The translations under genes were made by a program, and so were the position numbers. The notes below the pieces were generated by a model. That model saw nothing but the letters and a program-made list of their open reading frames with translations, did not search any database and was not told the DNA's origin. Positions 1 through 7,697 of a DNA stretch of 37,818 bases are shown here, piece by piece. Position 1 is the stretch's first letter; each line of letters begins with the position of its first letter. Source of the stretch: an uncultured Muribaculaceae bacterium (GTDB taxonomy: Bacteria > Bacteroidota > Bacteroidia > Bacteroidales > Muribaculaceae); NCBI GenBank assembly GCA_902494515.1, contig CABUTS010000020.1, positions 1-37,818 on the forward strand. Reading direction: 5' to 3'.

Positions 1-24
1 CAGAGAGGGGGTGTGGTGCGTGAA

Positions 25-180
25 TTACTTCCCGCCGATGGAGCAGGAAACAGTCAGACGCAGACGACCTTTGGCACGGCGACGAGCCAGAACCTTGCGG
101 CCATCGGGGGTAGACATTCTTTCACGGAAACCATGCTTGTTCACTCTCTTGCGGTTGTGAGGCTGAAATGTTCTTTTCAT
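25..180 (-). CDS. rpmH: 50S ribosomal protein L34
   Basis: A 51-residue, very basic protein starting MKRTFQPHNRKRVNKHGF and ending SCSIGGK. The TFQPHNRKR start and the GRKVLARRRAKGR core are the hallmark of bacterial L34, a small component of the large ribosomal subunit, and the length is normal for the family. I found it by translating the reverse strand. The start ATG (178-180) lies about 75 nt downstream of a good promoter. In many bacteria rpmH lies near dnaA and rnpA, but neither is visible here; the next gene to the right is a divergent TonB receptor. Whatever follows on the minus strand lies beyond the left edge. Confidence 0.97.
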   Translation of the reverse strand: MKRTFQPHNRKRVNKHGFRERMSTPDGRKVLARRRAKGRLRLTVSCSIGGK

Positions 181-262
181 ATAGCGCTATAAATTTGTTG
201 TTTCTTGTTGAAAATTAGGCGAATAACCGCGGCAGGGCACTTTTATTCCCCATTTCAGAGTG

Positions 263-294
263 CAAAATTAACACTTTTCTCCGAACTAACCAAA
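263..294 (-). promoter_or_regulatory. Promoter of rpmH (Bacteroidota type)
   Basis: Read on the minus strand, TAATTTTG (263-270) fits the -7 consensus TAnnTTTG. TTTG (291-294) sits upstream with a 20-nt spacer, the usual -33/-7 geometry. Transcription would begin near 256, giving a leader of about 75 nt before rpmH. Confidence 0.75.
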
Positions 295-359
295 TTTTCT
301 CCCCAAAAATCATGTTCTGAAGCCGATAAGTGGTCTAAAAAAGGTTTTTGAGGGGCGGA

Positions 360-391
360 TTTGCGGGAAAGGAGAGAATTTCTTAACTTTG
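360..391 (+). promoter_or_regulatory. Promoter of the TonB-dependent receptor
   Basis: TAACTTTG at 384-391 matches TAnnTTTG, and TTTG at 360-363 lies 20 nt upstream. The predicted transcript starts near 398, leaving a leader of roughly 18 nt before the ATG at 416. That spacing supports the start chosen for the receptor. Confidence 0.7.
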
Positions 392-415
392 TAGTGCTTT
401 ACAGTCAGTGTAAAT

Positions 416-2320
416 ATGTCTGACCTTTTATTTAAAAACAGAATATTGATGTTGGCAGCGTTTGCTCCGATTGCAATGGGAGCGATGGCTGCTGATACAT
501 ATATGGCTGCCGCTGGCAATATGGCGGACACTACACGGATTCTCGACGAGGTCGTGGTGATGGAAACCGCGGCCAAGGCGCCCGTGGCACTGCTCCCTCT
601 GGATGTCAGGGTCGTCGATGAGAAGATAATCGAGAACAGCACGGAAACGAATTTGCTGCCGGTGCTCGAGAACCGTATCCCCGGAATGTTCGTGACCGAA
701 CGTGGTCTCGCCGGTTTTGGTGTCAGCGGCGGAGCTGCCGGCTCGGTCTCGATTCGAGGCGTCGGCGGGGGAAACAAGGTGCTGTTCCTGATTGACGGAC
801 AGCCGCAGTGGGCCGGCATCTTCGGCCATTCGCTTCCCGATACATACGTCACTAACGACGTGAAGCGTGTGGAGGTCGTCAGCGGTCCTTCGTCGCTGCT
901 CTACGGCTCCGGTGCGATGGGCGGTTCGGTGAACCTGATTACCAACCGCGCGACCCGCGAGGGTGTCGATGGCTCTGTGCGTCTGCAGGGGGGCAGCTAC
1001 GGTAGCGCCAAGGCCGGCGCCAAGTTAGGTTACAGACATCAGGGTCTCCGCGCTTTCGCTGCTGCAAGCTACGAGCGCACCGACGGCAACCGCCCCGCTA
1101 TGGGTTGCTGGCTCGCCAATCAGTATGCCTCCGTCAGCTATGAACTTAACCCGCACTGGGAATTCGGCGCCAACGGCATGCTGACCGAAACCCGTGCCGA
1201 GAATCCCGGCGAGGCTGACCGCGCGCTCCCCCTGGATATGTGGGCGCGACAGTTCCGCACCACCGCTTCGCTGTTCGTGAAAAACAACTATGAGTTCACC
1301 TCCGGCGGCGTTCAGGCATACTATAACTGGGGACGCCACAAGATTGATGACGGTTTGGATTCCTCCGACCAGCCCCTCACTTACCTTTTCAACTCCAAAG
1401 ATTATAACGCCGGGGTGACTCTCTACCAGACCATGCGTCCATGGCAGGGGAACCATCTCAGCGTCGGTTTTGACTTCAAGGTGTGGGGCGGCCAGGCATG
1501 GAACGCCGACAAAACCACCGGCGAAGAGTCTCCGATTGTCGACAAACATGTCCATGAGGTCGCCGGCTACGCGATGATGCAGCAGGCGTTCTGGGATAAT
1601 CTGCTGAGTATCAACGGCGGCGTGCGTTATGAACACTCCTCGCAGTTCGGCAGCCAGTGGGTGCCGCAGGCCGGGTTCATCCTGCGTCCGCTTTCGTCGA
1701 ACCGCATCAAGTTCAGCTACGGTCGCGGTTTCCGTTCGCCCAACATCCGGGAACTTTATATGTATCCCCCTCACAACCCCGATCTCCGGCCCGAACTGAT
1801 GGATAATTTCGAGGTGGAACTGCGCCAGTGGGTGCTCGGCGGTAGCCTGAATCTCGGCGTAGCACTCTATTACATAAAGGGCTACGACATGATTCAGACT
1901 ATCCGCGTGGACGGACGTCCGCATAACGTCAACACAGGCCGTTTCCATAACAAGGGTTTCGAGATTGATGCCACATACAGCTTCGACGACAACTGGTCGT
2001 TCACGGCCAATTACGCTTATCTCCACACTGACGCCGACATCGTCGGTGCGCCCAAGAACAAACTGTTCGGCGATGTGAGCTTTACACCCGGTCGCTGGCA
2101 ATTCTCGCTCGATGTGCTGAGCATCTGGCGTTTACAAACCGAGGAATCTGTGGAGAACTATGCGCTGCTCAACGCCCGCGCGGCCTATACTTTCGCCATG
2201 AAGCAACCCATGACCCTCTTTGTGAAAGGTGAGAACCTCACCGCAGACCGCTACCAGATCAACTATGGTTTCCCGATGCCGAAGGCAACGGTGATGGCCG
2301 GCGTTGAGTGGCGCTTCTGA
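416..2320 (+). CDS. TonB-dependent outer-membrane receptor
   Basis: A 634-residue outer-membrane receptor that would import a scarce ligand across the outer membrane using TonB energy. A hydrophobic signal segment (about residues 10-26, LMLAAFAPIAMGAMAA) is followed by a TonB-box-like LDEVVV. Next comes the plug domain, with SIRGVGGGNKVLFLIDGQP and then VKRVEVVSGPSSLLYGSGAMGG. The rest is a beta-barrel ending in the aromatic GVEWRF expected for BAM-assembled barrels. It lacks the N-terminal carboxypeptidase-like domain of SusC proteins and no SusD partner follows, so a metal, heme, siderophore or cobalamin ligand is more likely than a glycan. The ligand is not decided by the sequence. A hexosaminidase follows 67 nt downstream. 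Confidence 0.9.
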   Translation: MSDLLFKNRILMLAAFAPIAMGAMAADTYMAAAGNMADTTRILDEVVVMETAAKAPVALLPLDVRVVDEKIIENSTETNLLPVLENRIPGMFVTERGLAGFGVSGGAAGSVSIRGVGGGNKVLFLIDGQPQWAGIFGHSLPDTYVTNDVKRVEVVSGPSSLLYGSGAMGGSVNLITNRATREGVDGSVRLQGGSYGSAKAGAKLGYRHQGLRAFAAASYERTDGNRPAMGCWLANQYASVSYELNPHWEFGANGMLTETRAENPGEADRALPLDMWARQFRTTASLFVKNNYEFTSGGVQAYYNWGRHKIDDGLDSSDQPLTYLFNSKDYNAGVTLYQTMRPWQGNHLSVGFDFKVWGGQAWNADKTTGEESPIVDKHVHEVAGYAMMQQAFWDNLLSINGGVRYEHSSQFGSQWVPQAGFILRPLSSNRIKFSYGRGFRSPNIRELYMYPPHNPDLRPELMDNFEVELRQWVLGGSLNLGVALYYIKGYDMIQTIRVDGRPHNVNTGRFHNKGFEIDATYSFDDNWSFTANYAYLHTDADIVGAPKNKLFGDVSFTPGRWQFSLDVLSIWRLQTEESVENYALLNARAAYTFAMKQPMTLFVKGENLTADRYQINYGFPMPKATVMAGVEWRF

Positions 2321-2334
2321 ATCGCTAATAATGG

Positions 2335-2369
2335 GTATCTCTGAATTCTGAAACATGATTCAGAGATAC
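2335..2369. terminator. Perfect 12-bp hairpin between receptor and hexosaminidase
   Basis: GTATCTCTGAAT (2335-2346) pairs perfectly with ATTCAGAGATAC (2358-2369) around an 11-nt loop. There is no U-run, so it may act as a mRNA stabiliser or partial terminator rather than a strong one. It overlaps an upstream in-frame ATG (2355), which argues for the hexosaminidase starting at 2388. Confidence 0.55.
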
Positions 2370-2387
2370 TCGCAATCATATTTAACC

Positions 2388-4718
2388 ATGAAAATCAAAT
2401 CCTCTCTTATGCCTGCAGCTGTCGGACTTTGTCTGCTGGCTTCGCCAAGTTTAATGGCTGAAAATCAGGCCGATTTCAACCGGGTGATACCGCATCCGGT
2501 GGCCGTTACGACTGCTGACGGCGCGTTCATGCTCACCTCGGCGTCGCGAATCTGCTATCCCGCGGGCAATGCTCTGCTGAAATCCAATGCCGGAATGTTA
2601 GCCGGCTATATAAAGAAACTCACCGGCGCAATCCTCGCGGTAACTGACGATGCTCCCCGCGACGGCGACATAATCCTGCAGCTCAATCCTGCGGTGCTTG
2701 CTCCCGAGGGGTATCAGATAGATGTCACCCCGAAGAACCTGACCATCACGTCATCGACCCCCAACGGCGATTTCTACGGCATCCAGACCATCCGGAAGTC
2801 TCTTCTGGCTGATGCCGAACAGGATGGTGTGGCTCTGTTCCCCGCCGGTCGTGTAGTGGATCATCCCCGCTTCGGCTACCGCGGCGCGCACCTAGATGTT
2901 GCCCGTCATTTCTTCCCGCTGGACTCTGTGAAGCGTTTTATAGACATCATTGCTCTCCATAACGTCAATAAATTCCACTGGCATCTGACCGACGACCAGG
3001 GGTGGCGCGTGGAAATCCGGAAACGCCCGGAGCTGACCGTAGCCGGGGCTGTCCGCAAGGGAACTGCCATTGGCCGCGACCTCAGTTCTTCGGATTCAAT
3101 CCCTTACGGTGGCTTTTACACCCAGGATGAAATCCGTGAACTCGTGGACTATGCCGCCAGGCATTATATCGAGGTCATTCCGGAAATCGACATGCCGGGC
3201 CACATGCAGGCTGCGCTTGCCGCGTATCCCTATCTCGGCTGCAAGGGTGACGGCTACGATGTCTGGCAGTCCTGGGGCGTAAGTCCGGAGGTGCTCTGCC
3301 CCGGCAATGACAGCGTATACGTTTTTGTGGAGGATGTGCTCTCGGAAATCATGGAGCTTTTCCCCGGGAAATACATCCATATCGGGGGCGATGAATGTCC
3401 TAAAGAACGCTGGGAGAAATGTCCGAAGTGTCAGGCGCTCGCCGACTCTCTCGGCCTTTATACCGACTCCGTCAGCACCCGCGAACAGAAACTGCAGACC
3501 GCGTTCATGAGCCGGGCTGTCGACTTCATCGAGAAGCACGGCCGTCGGGCCATCGGCTGGGACGAAATCCTGGAAGGGGGACTCTCGGGCGACGTTGCCG
3601 TGATGTCGTGGCGCGGTACCGAGGGGGCTGCCGACGCTGCCCGGCAGGGTCACGATGCCATCCTGACCCCGACTGACTACTGCTATTTCAACTTCTATCA
3701 GTCCGCCGACACCGACAATGAACCGCTGGCAATCGGCGGGTATGTGCCGCTGACGAAGGTTTATTCTTTCGAGCCGGTGGCCAAAGAGCTGACTCCCGAA
3801 CAGGCCGGACATATTCTCGGTGCTCAGTCGAATCTCTGGACCGAATATATCTCGGAATTCTGGGGACTGGAATATATGGAACTGCCGCGTCTGGCGGCCC
3901 TGAGCGAGGTACAGTGGTGTGCCCCTGACGCCAAGGATTTCAACCGGTTTCTCGCCGCGCTTCCGACGATGCAGCGACACTATGACTCAGAGGGTTACAA
4001 GTATGGACGCCATCTTTATAATCCGCTGATATCCATGGCTCCTGACCCGGAAGGGAAGGGTATGGACGTCACCATCAACACCGTAGCCCCGGCGCCGATC
4101 CGCTACACGCTCGACGGCTCGACTCCGACCGTAAAGAGCAAACTCTACACCGGACCTTTCACGGTGAATAAGACGGCGACTGTCAAAGCGGTATCTTTCC
4201 CGGAAGGGGGCCGTTCCCGCGAAGCATCGATGCCGCTGTCGGTTCATAAGGGTTTTATGAAAAAGGTCGCTTTTAACGTAGAGCCGAACTGCTACGGCAG
4301 TCCGGAGGGTGCCTCCCTGGTACTCAATGGTCTGCGCGGTAATCTGACATTCTCCTCAGGCCAATGGGTCGGCATCCACGACAAGGATGTCGAGGCTGTC
4401 GTGGACCTTGGAGAGCCGGAAGAGGTGTCGAAAGTAGGTGTCGGAATCCTCATCGACACCTCCAACTGGATTTTCAGTCCCCGCGAGGTGGAGGTCGAAG
4501 GCTCATTGAACGGTACTGATTATCAGTCGCTTGGCAAACGGGAAATTCCTGTTCTTGAGAAAGATACCAAAGGGTCGCCACTTCTGGAATTCAGCTTCCC
4601 GCCCCTCAGATTGCAGTATATCCGCATCAAGGCACGACCGACGCAGGCCATTCCCGCCTGGCATCCCGGCCGCGGCAACTCCACCTTCATTTTCTTCGAC
4701 GAATTCATCATTGAGTAA
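2388..4718 (+). CDS. Beta-N-acetylhexosaminidase, GH20
   Basis: A 776-residue secreted glycosidase that removes terminal N-acetylglucosamine or N-acetylgalactosamine, for example from mucin glycans, N-glycans or chitooligosaccharides. It begins with a signal peptide (KIKSSLMPAAVGLCLLASPSLMA). A GH20b-type N-terminal domain precedes the catalytic barrel, which shows RGAHLDVARHFF, FHWHLTDDQGW and the catalytic pair D335-E336 in HIGGDECP. After the barrel comes a chitobiase-type C-terminal domain (IRYTLDGSTPTVKSKLYTG), then a discoidin/F5-8C-like domain. The latter two probably help carbohydrate binding. The start at 2388 was chosen because it sits directly before the signal peptide; an in-frame ATG at 2355 lies in a hairpin. 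It may be expressed with the upstream receptor. Confidence 0.93.
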   Translation: MKIKSSLMPAAVGLCLLASPSLMAENQADFNRVIPHPVAVTTADGAFMLTSASRICYPAGNALLKSNAGMLAGYIKKLTGAILAVTDDAPRDGDIILQLNPAVLAPEGYQIDVTPKNLTITSSTPNGDFYGIQTIRKSLLADAEQDGVALFPAGRVVDHPRFGYRGAHLDVARHFFPLDSVKRFIDIIALHNVNKFHWHLTDDQGWRVEIRKRPELTVAGAVRKGTAIGRDLSSSDSIPYGGFYTQDEIRELVDYAARHYIEVIPEIDMPGHMQAALAAYPYLGCKGDGYDVWQSWGVSPEVLCPGNDSVYVFVEDVLSEIMELFPGKYIHIGGDECPKERWEKCPKCQALADSLGLYTDSVSTREQKLQTAFMSRAVDFIEKHGRRAIGWDEILEGGLSGDVAVMSWRGTEGAADAARQGHDAILTPTDYCYFNFYQSADTDNEPLAIGGYVPLTKVYSFEPVAKELTPEQAGHILGAQSNLWTEYISEFWGLEYMELPRLAALSEVQWCAPDAKDFNRFLAALPTMQRHYDSEGYKYGRHLYNPLISMAPDPEGKGMDVTINTVAPAPIRYTLDGSTPTVKSKLYTGPFTVNKTATVKAVSFPEGGRSREASMPLSVHKGFMKKVAFNVEPNCYGSPEGASLVLNGLRGNLTFSSGQWVGIHDKDVEAVVDLGEPEEVSKVGVGILIDTSNWIFSPREVEVEGSLNGTDYQSLGKREIPVLEKDTKGSPLLEFSFPPLRLQYIRIKARPTQAIPAWHPGRGNSTFIFFDEFIIE

Positions 4719-4808
4719 TTCCCCGACTTTTCAAATTTCGGAGTATTATTGCCAGAGAACAGCACTTGAAATTGCGGTGGATGTTCCTTTGCAGTATCAA
4801 AAATAGAG

Positions 4809-4852
4809 AACGGACTTCGATAGACATTTCAAAATACCTGTCGAAGTCCGTT
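4809..4852. terminator. Bidirectional terminator hairpin
   Basis: AACGGACTTCGATAG (4809-4823) pairs with CTGTCGAAGTCCGTT (4838-4852): 15 bp with one G-U, loop of 14 nt. It sits between the hexosaminidase (plus) and a minus-strand gene ending at 4882, so it can serve both converging transcripts. Confidence 0.75.
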
Positions 4853-4881
4853 TATGTGATAGTTTTTGCGTCAGTAGCGCT

Positions 4882-5586
4882 TCAATTCATATTCTCTGGC
4901 GGAATAATATACTGAACTATTCCATATATGAATTTAGGCGAATGGAATGAGAATCCCAGTTTAGTACCGTCATTACGATAAGTAATTGACATTATAAGGT
5001 GGGATTCGTTTGTGTAGAAGTCGGTTGCAAACTTGTATTTCTCGACAATCCGTTTTTTAAATGCTTCCATATCGTCAGGAAAATCATCATTCGGATTATT
5101 GAGGAAAGTGAGCTTCCCCAATAGCTCATCGCTGGAGAGGTCTCTGTCGACAATCATTATGGCTTTTCTTGCTTTAAGCCCGGAAGAATTGAAAAAGTTT
5201 GGGTCAAGAGGATGTTCAATAGCGGTGCGCTCGTTGTCAATACTTAAAATGACAATTTTCCCAATCAATGATTTTAGTTTCTCGATTGAAGAGGAGTCCT
5301 CTTTGTCCCATTTGGAAACATATACTAAAGACTTGTCCTTGACACCGAATTTTTCCAATGAGCGGCCCCTAATGATAATTTTAATATATTTAAAAACGCT
5401 GATGCGCTTACCGTCCATATAGGTATGTACAGGGTAATAGCTTACAGGAAGGGTTTCCGCTACCGGAATATCTCTGTTAGGCGAACCGGCAAAAGCCGTA
5501 GGCACAGTGACGGTGGCTTTCTGCGAAAGCCACTTTATCACAAGATAAATGACGAATGCGCCCGTGACTATATATAAGGTGTTCAT
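4882..5586 (-). CDS. Unrecognised single-pass membrane protein, S24-like fold possible
   Basis: A 234-residue protein I cannot assign to a family. An N-terminal membrane segment (about residues 4-19, LYIVTGAFVIYLVIKW) would anchor a soluble domain. Within that domain, IIIRGRSLEKFGVKDKSLVY followed by LIGKIVILSID resembles the LexA/S24-S26 peptidase core, where a GDSM-type serine motif precedes a GDLVLV strand and a GxIVVI strand. The serine is present in RGRSLE, but I see no convincing catalytic lysine, so it could be an inactive version or a chance likeness. The rest is charged, with no repeats. It lies 33 nt after another membrane gene and shares its AT-rich composition (about 35-40% GC in sampled lines versus about 65% in the hexosaminidase). 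Confidence 0.6.
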   Translation of the reverse strand: MNTLYIVTGAFVIYLVIKWLSQKATVTVPTAFAGSPNRDIPVAETLPVSYYPVHTYMDGKRISVFKYIKIIIRGRSLEKFGVKDKSLVYVSKWDKEDSSSIEKLKSLIGKIVILSIDNERTAIEHPLDPNFFNSSGLKARKAIMIVDRDLSSDELLGKLTFLNNPNDDFPDDMEAFKKRIVEKYKFATDFYTNESHLIMSITYRNDGTKLGFSFHSPKFIYGIVQYIIPPENMN

Positions 5587-5619
5587 TTGGAGTAGTTGTT
5601 ATTAGAAATAATGCGTATT

Positions 5620-6093
5620 CTATTGCGATTGTTCATGTTTATAGAATAACTGCAAGGTAAGCCATTTAAATACCATCATTGAAGCAAATATGCCCCAAAA
5701 ACATAACTCACGTAGAAATTGGTCATGGTATCGACCAATGAAAATTGCTGTCAGTGCTAAAAATACAAACATCAGACACTGTGATGCCTTAACGTTTGTC
5801 ATATTTATTTCATAACCTTTCGGTGGTCTTGTCATGGTGATAATGAAATCAAGGAAGAAGGCCGCTATCCAAATTATTAAAGGCAAGATAATCTTTTCCA
5901 GAGACATACCGAAAGAAGGAACGTCAATATCCCAGTATGTGATGATGTCATTATAAGATGAACATAACGAAACACATCCCCACAGAAATACAAAGATTAC
6001 ATTTCTTAGGAAAAAGATAATGGAATCTTTGTTATTGTTGTATAGGAGGCATAAATTTGTTTTTGCGTTCGCTATGGATTCCTTTATTGTCAT
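5620..6093 (-). CDS. Unrecognised four-helix membrane protein
   Basis: A 157-residue integral membrane protein with four hydrophobic stretches: IIFFLRNVIFVFLWGCVSL, IILPLIIWIAAFFLDFII, CLMFVFLALTAIFIG and LCFWGIFASMMVFKWLTL. I do not recognise the family. The frame stays open up to 6204, but the promoter element at 6131-6138 puts the transcription start near 6125, so the ATG at 6093 (MTIKESIANAK) is the likely start; GGTGG lies about 10 nt before it. It forms an apparent two-gene operon with the gene ending at 4882. Composition is AT-rich compared with flanking genes, consistent with recent acquisition. Nothing in the sequence tells the function. Confidence 0.7.
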   Translation of the reverse strand: MTIKESIANAKTNLCLLYNNNKDSIIFFLRNVIFVFLWGCVSLCSSYNDIITYWDIDVPSFGMSLEKIILPLIIWIAAFFLDFIITMTRPPKGYEINMTNVKASQCLMFVFLALTAIFIGRYHDQFLRELCFWGIFASMMVFKWLTLQLFYKHEQSQ

Positions 6094-6130
6094 TATAATA
6101 CCACCTGTGAGGTATTGTTTTTTTAGTTCG

Positions 6131-6138
6131 CAAAGATA
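6131..6138 (-). promoter_or_regulatory. -7 element for the two-gene membrane operon
   Basis: TATCTTTG on the minus strand matches TAnnTTTG. The upstream -33 is poor (TTTT at 6162-6165, 23-nt spacer). It fixes the likely start of the downstream gene at 6093. Confidence 0.55.
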
Positions 6139-6202
6139 ATGTTTTTTTTGATATGGCGAAGAAAATTGTGAAAAAGTAATGTGGGGTAGAGTGTGAAAAA
6201 AC

Positions 6203-6241
6203 AAAAAAAAACGGCGGCCACCTCGGAATCGGGGTGGCCGC
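6203..6241 (-). terminator. Intrinsic terminator downstream of the ECF sigma gene
   Basis: GCGGCCACC (6214-6222) pairs perfectly with GGTGGCCGC (6233-6241). Read on the minus strand, the stem is followed at once by a run of T (6203-6211), a textbook rho-independent terminator for transcripts coming from the sigma-factor gene. Confidence 0.8.
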
Positions 6242-6329
6242 TGTGCTTCCTTTGGTTAAGACCGGACCGGTCAGAGATGAGTTCAGGAATCTTTGCCGTC
6301 TTTTGGTCTGGATATTTATGCGATTATAT

Positions 6330-6431
6330 AGAGCAAAGTAAATTATGCGTTTCAGAGCAAAGTAAATTATAGGTTTTTGCTGTCGTGCTGTCGTGCAGTC
6401 TTGCAGCCTTGCGGTTTTTGCTGTCGTGCTG
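6330..6431. repeat. Nested short direct repeats in a 365-nt gene-free gap
   Basis: The gap 6205-6569 carries no convincing gene. It contains AGAGCAAAGTAAATTAT twice (6330-6346, 6354-6370) and GGTTTTTGCTGTCGTGCTG twice (6372-6390, 6413-6431). Between these are four decaying 8-nt units at 6381-6412: TGTCGTGC, TGTCGTGC, AGTCTTGC, AGCCTTGC. The pattern looks like replication slippage. It lies in the presumed 3' untranslated region of the sigma-factor transcript. Confidence 0.85.
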
Positions 6432-6569
6432 ACAGGCGGTTGTAAGCTTATTTACTTAATTAAATTTGGTTATGGAAGCAAACAATACATATCAGAGAGG
6501 AGGGGATGCGAGAGGGGGAGGAAACCAGGCAGTGGGATATGAGCGCTGTTGGTCGGACCGGCATACTGA

Positions 6570-7073
6570 TTAGCGGTAGTCCTTGAGCATCTTCTGGAGG
6601 CGCTGGCGGGCGAAGAAGATGCGGCTCTTGACGGTGCCGAGGGGGAGATTCATCTTCTCTGCGATTTCATTGTACTTGTAACCGGCTACGTGCATTGAGA
6701 AGGGTACGCGGTATTCTTCGGAGAAGGAGTTCACGGCCTTGGTGATTTCGCCGGCAGCCATGGAGCCTTCGGGGGTGTCGAGACCGGATTCCTGAGGGAG
6801 GTTGAGATGGTAGAGGTCTTCAGTCTGGTCGATGACTGTTGCGGAGCGCACCACTTTGCGGTAGTTGTTGATGAAGATGTTGCGCATGATGGTGAAGACC
6901 CAGCCTTTGAAGTTGACGTTTTCGATATACTTGTCTTCGTTGTCGAGGGCTTTGAGGGTGGTGTCCTGAAGAAGGTCGTAAGCGTCGTCGCGGTTAGAGG
7001 TCAGGAGGTAAGCAAAGTTCAGGAGGTTGCTTTGGAGACCGAGCAGCTTGGATTCGAAATTTTTGGAACTCAT
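6570..7073 (-). CDS. ECF-type RNA polymerase sigma factor
   Basis: A 167-residue sigma-70 family protein of the extracytoplasmic-function group, which directs RNA polymerase to a specific promoter set. Region 2 covers about residues 10-78 (NLLNFAYLLTSNRDDAYDLL, then GWVFTIMRNIFINNYRK). Region 4 covers about 108-165, with the helix-turn-helix NEIAEKMNLPLGTVKSRIFF that reads the -35 element. An acidic linker joins them. Length is normal. There is no neighbouring anti-sigma or FecR-like gene and no SusCD pair, so it is not a typical transport-linked ECF. It stands alone behind its own promoter and a long upstream region full of TGTAACA sites, which may be operators or its own targets. Confidence 0.93.
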   Translation of the reverse strand: MSSKNFESKLLGLQSNLLNFAYLLTSNRDDAYDLLQDTTLKALDNEDKYIENVNFKGWVFTIMRNIFINNYRKVVRSATVIDQTEDLYHLNLPQESGLDTPEGSMAAGEITKAVNSFSEEYRVPFSMHVAGYKYNEIAEKMNLPLGTVKSRIFFARQRLQKMLKDYR

Positions 7074-7130
7074 AATGATGATTTTTAGAGATGTATTGTT
7101 GATATTTTAGACGTTGTTGTGAAAAGATTT

Positions 7131-7649
7131 TGTAACACCTTTGTGACTACGCTGCAAATATACGAACTATTTTTGGATTGCCAAATTTTTTTGACACTTT
7201 TTTTTGCATAAAATTTTAAATTTTCCTCGATTTTGAATTTAATAATCTGAATATCAATGGATTATAGAAATGTTAAAATTTTACATCTGTGTTACAAAGT
7301 TGCGAAATTTGTCTGTAACAGATGTTGTGTATAGTGCTAATGTACTTAATATCAGTATTTTATGGTGATATAAACAATTTTTAAAGTGGAATGTTATCCT
7401 GAAATTTAACTATAAATGCAGGTTTTAACTTAAATAACAAGGCTATTTTGGAGAATTTATGCATGAAGATAGTTATAGTGTTTACAGCCTTGTTACAAAA
7501 AGCGTTGTGATGTCATGAAATCGGTAATAACCCCCGGATGTTTAAATGTTAAAAATAGTTTAAAAATACATCAAATAATAGTTGTGGTCTGAATATGTTT
7601 TGTAACATCTTTTGCGAGCTTTGTAACATCTTCTGTTGACTTTGTAACA
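7131..7649. promoter_or_regulatory. Cluster of seven TGTAACA sites upstream of the ECF sigma gene
   Basis: The gene-free region 7074-7697 is strongly AT-rich. TGTAACA occurs at 7131-7137, 7314-7320, 7601-7607, 7622-7628 and 7643-7649, and its complement TGTTACA at 7290-7296 and 7491-7497. Six of the seven extend to TTTGTAACA. A 7-mer is expected far less than once in 520 bp on both strands. The role as binding sites is inference. Confidence 0.7.
7155..7185 (-). promoter_or_regulatory. Housekeeping-type promoter of the ECF sigma gene
   Basis: On the minus strand TATATTTG (7155-7162) fits the -7 consensus and TTTG (7182-7185) lies 19 nt upstream. Transcription would start near 7148, giving a leader of about 75 nt. 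One TGTAACA copy (7131-7137) lies inside that leader, about 10 nt after the start site, where a bound regulator could block transcription. Confidence 0.7.
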
Positions 7650-7661
7650 CCTTCGTCCTTC
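7599..7661 (+). repeat. Three 21-bp tandem units carrying TTTGTAACA
   Basis: Units begin at 7599, 7620 and 7641, each starting TTTGTAACA(T/C)CTT. The 21-bp period equals two helical turns, so all copies present the same face of the DNA. They end 37 nt before the stop of the DUF6155-like gene (complement end at 7698). Confidence 0.85.
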
Positions 7662-7697
7662 CGCAGAAGGCCGGGAATTGAAAGGCTCGGGACCGGG

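Noticed and set aside
416..4718. Receptor plus hexosaminidase as a polysaccharide utilisation locus
   Set aside because: No SusD-like protein, the receptor lacks the SusC N-terminal domain and there is no adjacent glycan sensor.
6094..6204. Earlier ATG for the four-helix membrane protein
   Set aside because: It would lie upstream of the -7 element at 6131-6138, outside the predicted transcript.
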